Assembly: GCA_963933885.1 (NCBI GenBank)
Contig: CAWVWF010000153.1
Coordinates: 1 to 8,829, forward strand
Direction: 5' to 3'
DNA from: CAWVWF01 sp963933885
Lineage (GTDB): Bacteria; Bacteroidota; Bacteroidia; Flavobacteriales_C; GCA-002722245
Length of the DNA: 8,829 nt
The position numbers and the translations under genes were made by a program. The notes beneath the pieces were generated by a model. It was not told the origin of the DNA, did not search any database, and worked only from the letters and a program-made list of their open reading frames with translations. Below are positions 6,995-8,829 of this stretch, one piece after another (position 1 is the first letter of the stretch; each line of letters starts with the position of its first letter).

Positions 6995-7696
6995 ATGAAA
7001 TTAGAAGGAGGTAGGATTGTTTTAACAGGAGGAAGTTCTGGAATAGGAAAGCAAGCAGCTAAAGATTTAATATCGAAAGGAGCTAATGTTATCATAACGG
7101 GTAGAGATAAAGACAAACTAGGAAAGGTTGCTTTAGAGTTAGGTTGTACAGCATTTCATGCTGATGTGTCTATAGAGGAAGAAGCTAAAGCAACTATCGA
7201 TTTTGCTCTTGAAAAATGGGGAGGATTAGATGTTTTAATAAATAATGCTGGATATGGTGAATGGGGATTGATCCATGAACTAGATATGGCTAAAATGCAG
7301 GCCGTTTTTGCGACGAATGTTTTTGGAGCAACAATGATGGCGAAATATGCATCAGAAGTATTTATGAAACAAAAGAGTGGTAACATTATTAATATAGCAT
7401 CAACAGCTGCTTCTAAGGGATATGCTCAGGGAAGTATTTACGCAGCAAGTAAATTTGCGCTTAGCGGATTAACAGAATGTTGGAGAGCTGAATTACGAAA
7501 GTTTAATGTTCGAGTAATTCAAATAAATCCATCGGAAGTTCCAACAGCATTTGGAAAGGAGGATAGAGAAGAGAGAGAGCATGAAAGTAATAAGTTAAGT
7601 CCTATAGAAATTTCATCAACTTTAGTTTCAGCATTAGAAATGGATGATAGAGGGATGATTACAGAAGTTACCGTTATTGCTACAAACCCTTTTTAA
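6995..7696 (+). CDS. Classical short-chain dehydrogenase/reductase (SDR)
   Basis: 233 residues, normal for classical SDRs. This is a cytoplasmic NAD(P)-dependent oxidoreductase with a Rossmann fold. Seen in order: cofactor loop TGGSSGIG (11-18), Arg37 after the second strand (TGRDKDK), which favours NADP(H), Asp57-Val58, NNAG (83-86), Asn108, and the catalytic Ser136, Tyr149 and Lys153 (YAASK). The Ser-to-Tyr spacing of 13 is standard, so the enzyme should be active. The C-terminal substrate loop (about 180-210) is rich in Glu, Arg and Lys (GKEDREEREHESNK) and gives no clear substrate. The ATG at 6995 sits right before the first beta strand; no good ribosome site precedes it. Its stop overlaps the start of the PhzF-family gene by one base, so the two are cotranslated. 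No promoter was found between the lon terminator and this start. The substrate is unknown. Confidence 0.93.
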   Translation: MKLEGGRIVLTGGSSGIGKQAAKDLISKGANVIITGRDKDKLGKVALELGCTAFHADVSIEEEAKATIDFALEKWGGLDVLINNAGYGEWGLIHELDMAKMQAVFATNVFGATMMAKYASEVFMKQKSGNIINIASTAASKGYAQGSIYAASKFALSGLTECWRAELRKFNVRVIQINPSEVPTAFGKEDREEREHESNKLSPIEISSTLVSALEMDDRGMITEVTVIATNPF

Positions 7697-8487
7697 TGGA
7701 ATTAGAGATATATCAAGTTGATGCGTTTACAGATAAGCTATTTTCTGGAAATCCAGCTGCTGTTGTACCTTTGGATAATTGGTTATCTGATGATGTACTT
7801 CAAAATATCGCTGCAGAGAATAATTTAGCTGAAACTGCTTTTTATATTCCTGAAGGAGATCATTTTCATATAAGATGGTTTACGCCTACAAATGAAGTTG
7901 AATTGTGTGGACATGCAACTTTAGCAGTAGCTTATGTAGTTGATTTGAAAGGAGGTTTTGATAGAGCTGAAATTGCATTTAATTCTCTTAGTGGAATTTT
8001 AAAAGTTGAAAAATTAGAAGATCAATTTATCTTAGATTTTCCAAGAGCTGATGCTGTGAAGATATCAACACCAAATTGGATCAAATCATGTTTCGAATTT
8101 GAAACAACAGCAGTGTTTCAATGCGATAGAGATATAATGTTGGTTTACGATAATGAATCAATCATAGAGAAAATAGTTCCTAATTTAATGCTTTTAAAAG
8201 ATGTTAAAGCAAGAGGTGTTATTGTTTCTTCTTTAAGTGATGAGATAGGTGTAGATTTCGTTTCACGTTTCTTTGCTCCAGCTTCTGGAATTGATGAAGA
8301 TTCAGTGACAGGTAGTTCTCATACATCTCTAGCTCCGTATTGGAGTTCTGTTTTAAATAAGGACAGCCTGGTAGCGAAACAAATTTCTAAAAGAGGAGGG
8401 GTACTTCATTGTGAAGTACTAGAGAATCGTGTGAAGATAAGGGGGAGGGGTAAATTATTTTTGAAAGGTGTTATTCAACTAGACTAA
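7696..8487 (+). CDS. PhzF family isomerase/epimerase-like protein
   Basis: 263 residues, slightly short for the family (about 260-300). It begins with the typical IYQVDAFTDKLFSGNPAAVV; Glu46 in LAETAF matches the catalytic glutamate of PhzF (Glu45), CGHATLA (71-77) is the conserved glycine/histidine turn, and Asp202 with TGSSH (205-209) corresponds to the DPATGS motif of the second half. The two halves form the paired diaminopimelate-epimerase-like fold. PhzF itself isomerises a dihydroanthranilate in phenazine synthesis, but most family members lie outside such clusters and have unknown substrates; no phenazine genes are present here. The ATG shares its A with the SDR stop (TAATG), which implies translational coupling. 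The last 17 bp overlap the oppositely oriented lipoprotein gene, and no terminator is visible at the 3' end. Confidence 0.92.
   Translation: MELEIYQVDAFTDKLFSGNPAAVVPLDNWLSDDVLQNIAAENNLAETAFYIPEGDHFHIRWFTPTNEVELCGHATLAVAYVVDLKGGFDRAEIAFNSLSGILKVEKLEDQFILDFPRADAVKISTPNWIKSCFEFETTAVFQCDRDIMLVYDNESIIEKIVPNLMLLKDVKARGVIVSSLSDEIGVDFVSRFFAPASGIDEDSVTGSSHTSLAPYWSSVLNKDSLVAKQISKRGGVLHCEVLENRVKIRGRGKLFLKGVIQLD
8401..8419 (+). repeat. Perfect short inverted repeat inside the PhzF-family gene
   Basis: GTACTTCA (8401-8408) and TGAAGTAC (8412-8419) are exact complements around TTG. It lies in codons for a Val-Leu-His-Cys-Glu-Val-Leu strand and has no U-tract, so it is not a terminator. Most likely a coincidence of coding; listed because the 8-bp match is exact. 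Confidence 0.5.
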
Positions 8488-8829
8488 GTTGGAAAGCTGT
8501 ACCATGATCACCCGTTAATTTAAGTGTTTTACCATTAATACGATAAATCTTAACACTATCAAGGAATAAATTATATGCAGTAACTGAAAGTGTTGAATCA
8601 CAACAAGTTTTAGTACAATCGAAATTGGTAAGAGTTAAAACTTCACTTGTTTTTTCATAATCTCCTGAACATGTATTAGCATTAAGTTCAATGTTAACCT
8701 CATTGTCTTTCGTAAAAGTGAAATATAATGGCTGACTAACATTAGTGACAATACTACCTGAATCCTTGATATAAGATTCTAGTATCCACTTGTTACTAAG
8801 TTTTGCGTCATCATCAGATTTACAAGAGC
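8471..8829 (-). CDS. META/HslJ-like domain lipoprotein (5' end outside window)
   Basis: An open frame on the minus strand runs from the window edge to a TAA at 8473-8471, giving the last 118 residues. It opens with SCKSDDD, which reads as the end of a lipobox plus a Lys/Asp-rich tail, so almost the entire mature protein is visible and only the signal peptide is missing. SDDD after the lipid Cys resembles the surface-export signals SDDDD (Bacteroides) and SDDFE (Flavobacterium). The body has META/HslJ-like features: KWILESYI at the start, YFTFTKDNEV, NTCSGDYE, then VTAYNLFLDSVKIYRINGK and LKLTGDHGTAFQLSL to the end. META domains are small beta-rich folds in envelope proteins, of unclear function; a lipocalin-like family is the main alternative. 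A DCTKTCCD cluster offers possible disulfides. Its 3' end overlaps the PhzF-family gene by 17 bp. Confidence 0.72.
   Translation of the reverse strand, partial: SCKSDDDAKLSNKWILESYIKDSGSIVTNVSQPLYFTFTKDNEVNIELNANTCSGDYEKTSEVLTLTNFDCTKTCCDSTLSVTAYNLFLDSVKIYRINGKTLKLTGDHGTAFQLSLVE

Noticed and set aside
7003..7011. Perfect Shine-Dalgarno-like GAAGGAGGT just inside the SDR gene
   Set aside because: It encodes the Leu-Glu-Gly-Gly start of the protein; no in-frame start codon follows before the essential TGGSSGIG loop, and Bacteroidota make little use of this signal.
4097..7386. Minus-strand ORFs at 4097-4279, 4454-4696, 4859-5218, 6581-6787 and 7156-7386
   Set aside because: All lie opposite the GlmU-like, lon or SDR coding regions, which have complete family motifs; the shadows show low-complexity Ser/Phe/Ile composition only.
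7696..8487. Phenazine biosynthesis
   Set aside because: Only a PhzF-family protein is present; no other phz genes are nearby, and the family is mostly found outside phenazine clusters.
8473..8494. TTCAAC...GTTGGAA as a terminator after the PhzF-family gene
   Set aside because: The stem is imperfect and short and lacks a U-tract on either strand.
1..8829. A previously undescribed multi-gene system, mobile element or CRISPR array
   Set aside because: Every long gene belongs to a familiar family, there are no direct-repeat arrays, transposase genes or tRNA-linked integration signs, and the spacing and terminators look like ordinary chromosome.

Overview
The window looks like ordinary chromosomal sequence from a member of the Bacteroidota, most likely a flavobacterium-like marine or aquatic lineage. 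The DNA is AT-rich. One intergenic region carries an exact Bacteroidota-type promoter (TTG, 21 bp, TAnnTTTG). Ribosome binding sites are weak or absent. The gene set is typical of the phylum: OmpA C-terminal domain, YceI-like and parallel beta-helix lipoproteins, type B ribosomal protein L31, the alternative GlmU-like family and a LonA protease. Genus or species cannot be fixed from this stretch.

Layout. Bases 1-411 (+) are the 3' end of an OmpA-domain envelope protein. A strong two-way hairpin terminator (428-472) separates it from two minus-strand lipoprotein genes: a YceI-like protein (488-1147) and a beta-helix protein with a choice-of-anchor-Q-like C-terminus (1205-2650). The divergent gap 2651-2828 holds a good promoter for rpmE2 (2829-3083), which ends in its own terminator, and a candidate promoter for the beta-helix gene. 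Next on the plus strand come a GlmU-like nucleotidyltransferase/acyltransferase (3182-4345), a 139-base gap with repeated TGAC/GTCA half-sites, and lon (4485-6947) with its terminator. An SDR oxidoreductase (6995-7696) follows and overlaps a PhzF-family gene (7696-8487) by one base. A partial minus-strand META/HslJ-like lipoprotein (8471-8829), absent from simple start-to-stop ORF calling because its start lies outside the window, overlaps the PhzF gene tail to tail by 17 bp.

How the genes fit together. The flanks serve the cell envelope: peptidoglycan anchoring and outer-membrane or surface lipoproteins. The centre is housekeeping: translation (L31), probable UDP-GlcNAc precursor supply (GlmU-like) and protein quality control (Lon). 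SDR and PhzF form a small coupled pair of metabolic enzymes of unknown substrate. I see no mobile element, CRISPR array, tRNA, rRNA or defence system, and nothing that I would call an undescribed system. The most open points are the possible operator array before lon, the near-leaderless promoter of the beta-helix lipoprotein, and the differing export signals of the three lipoproteins.
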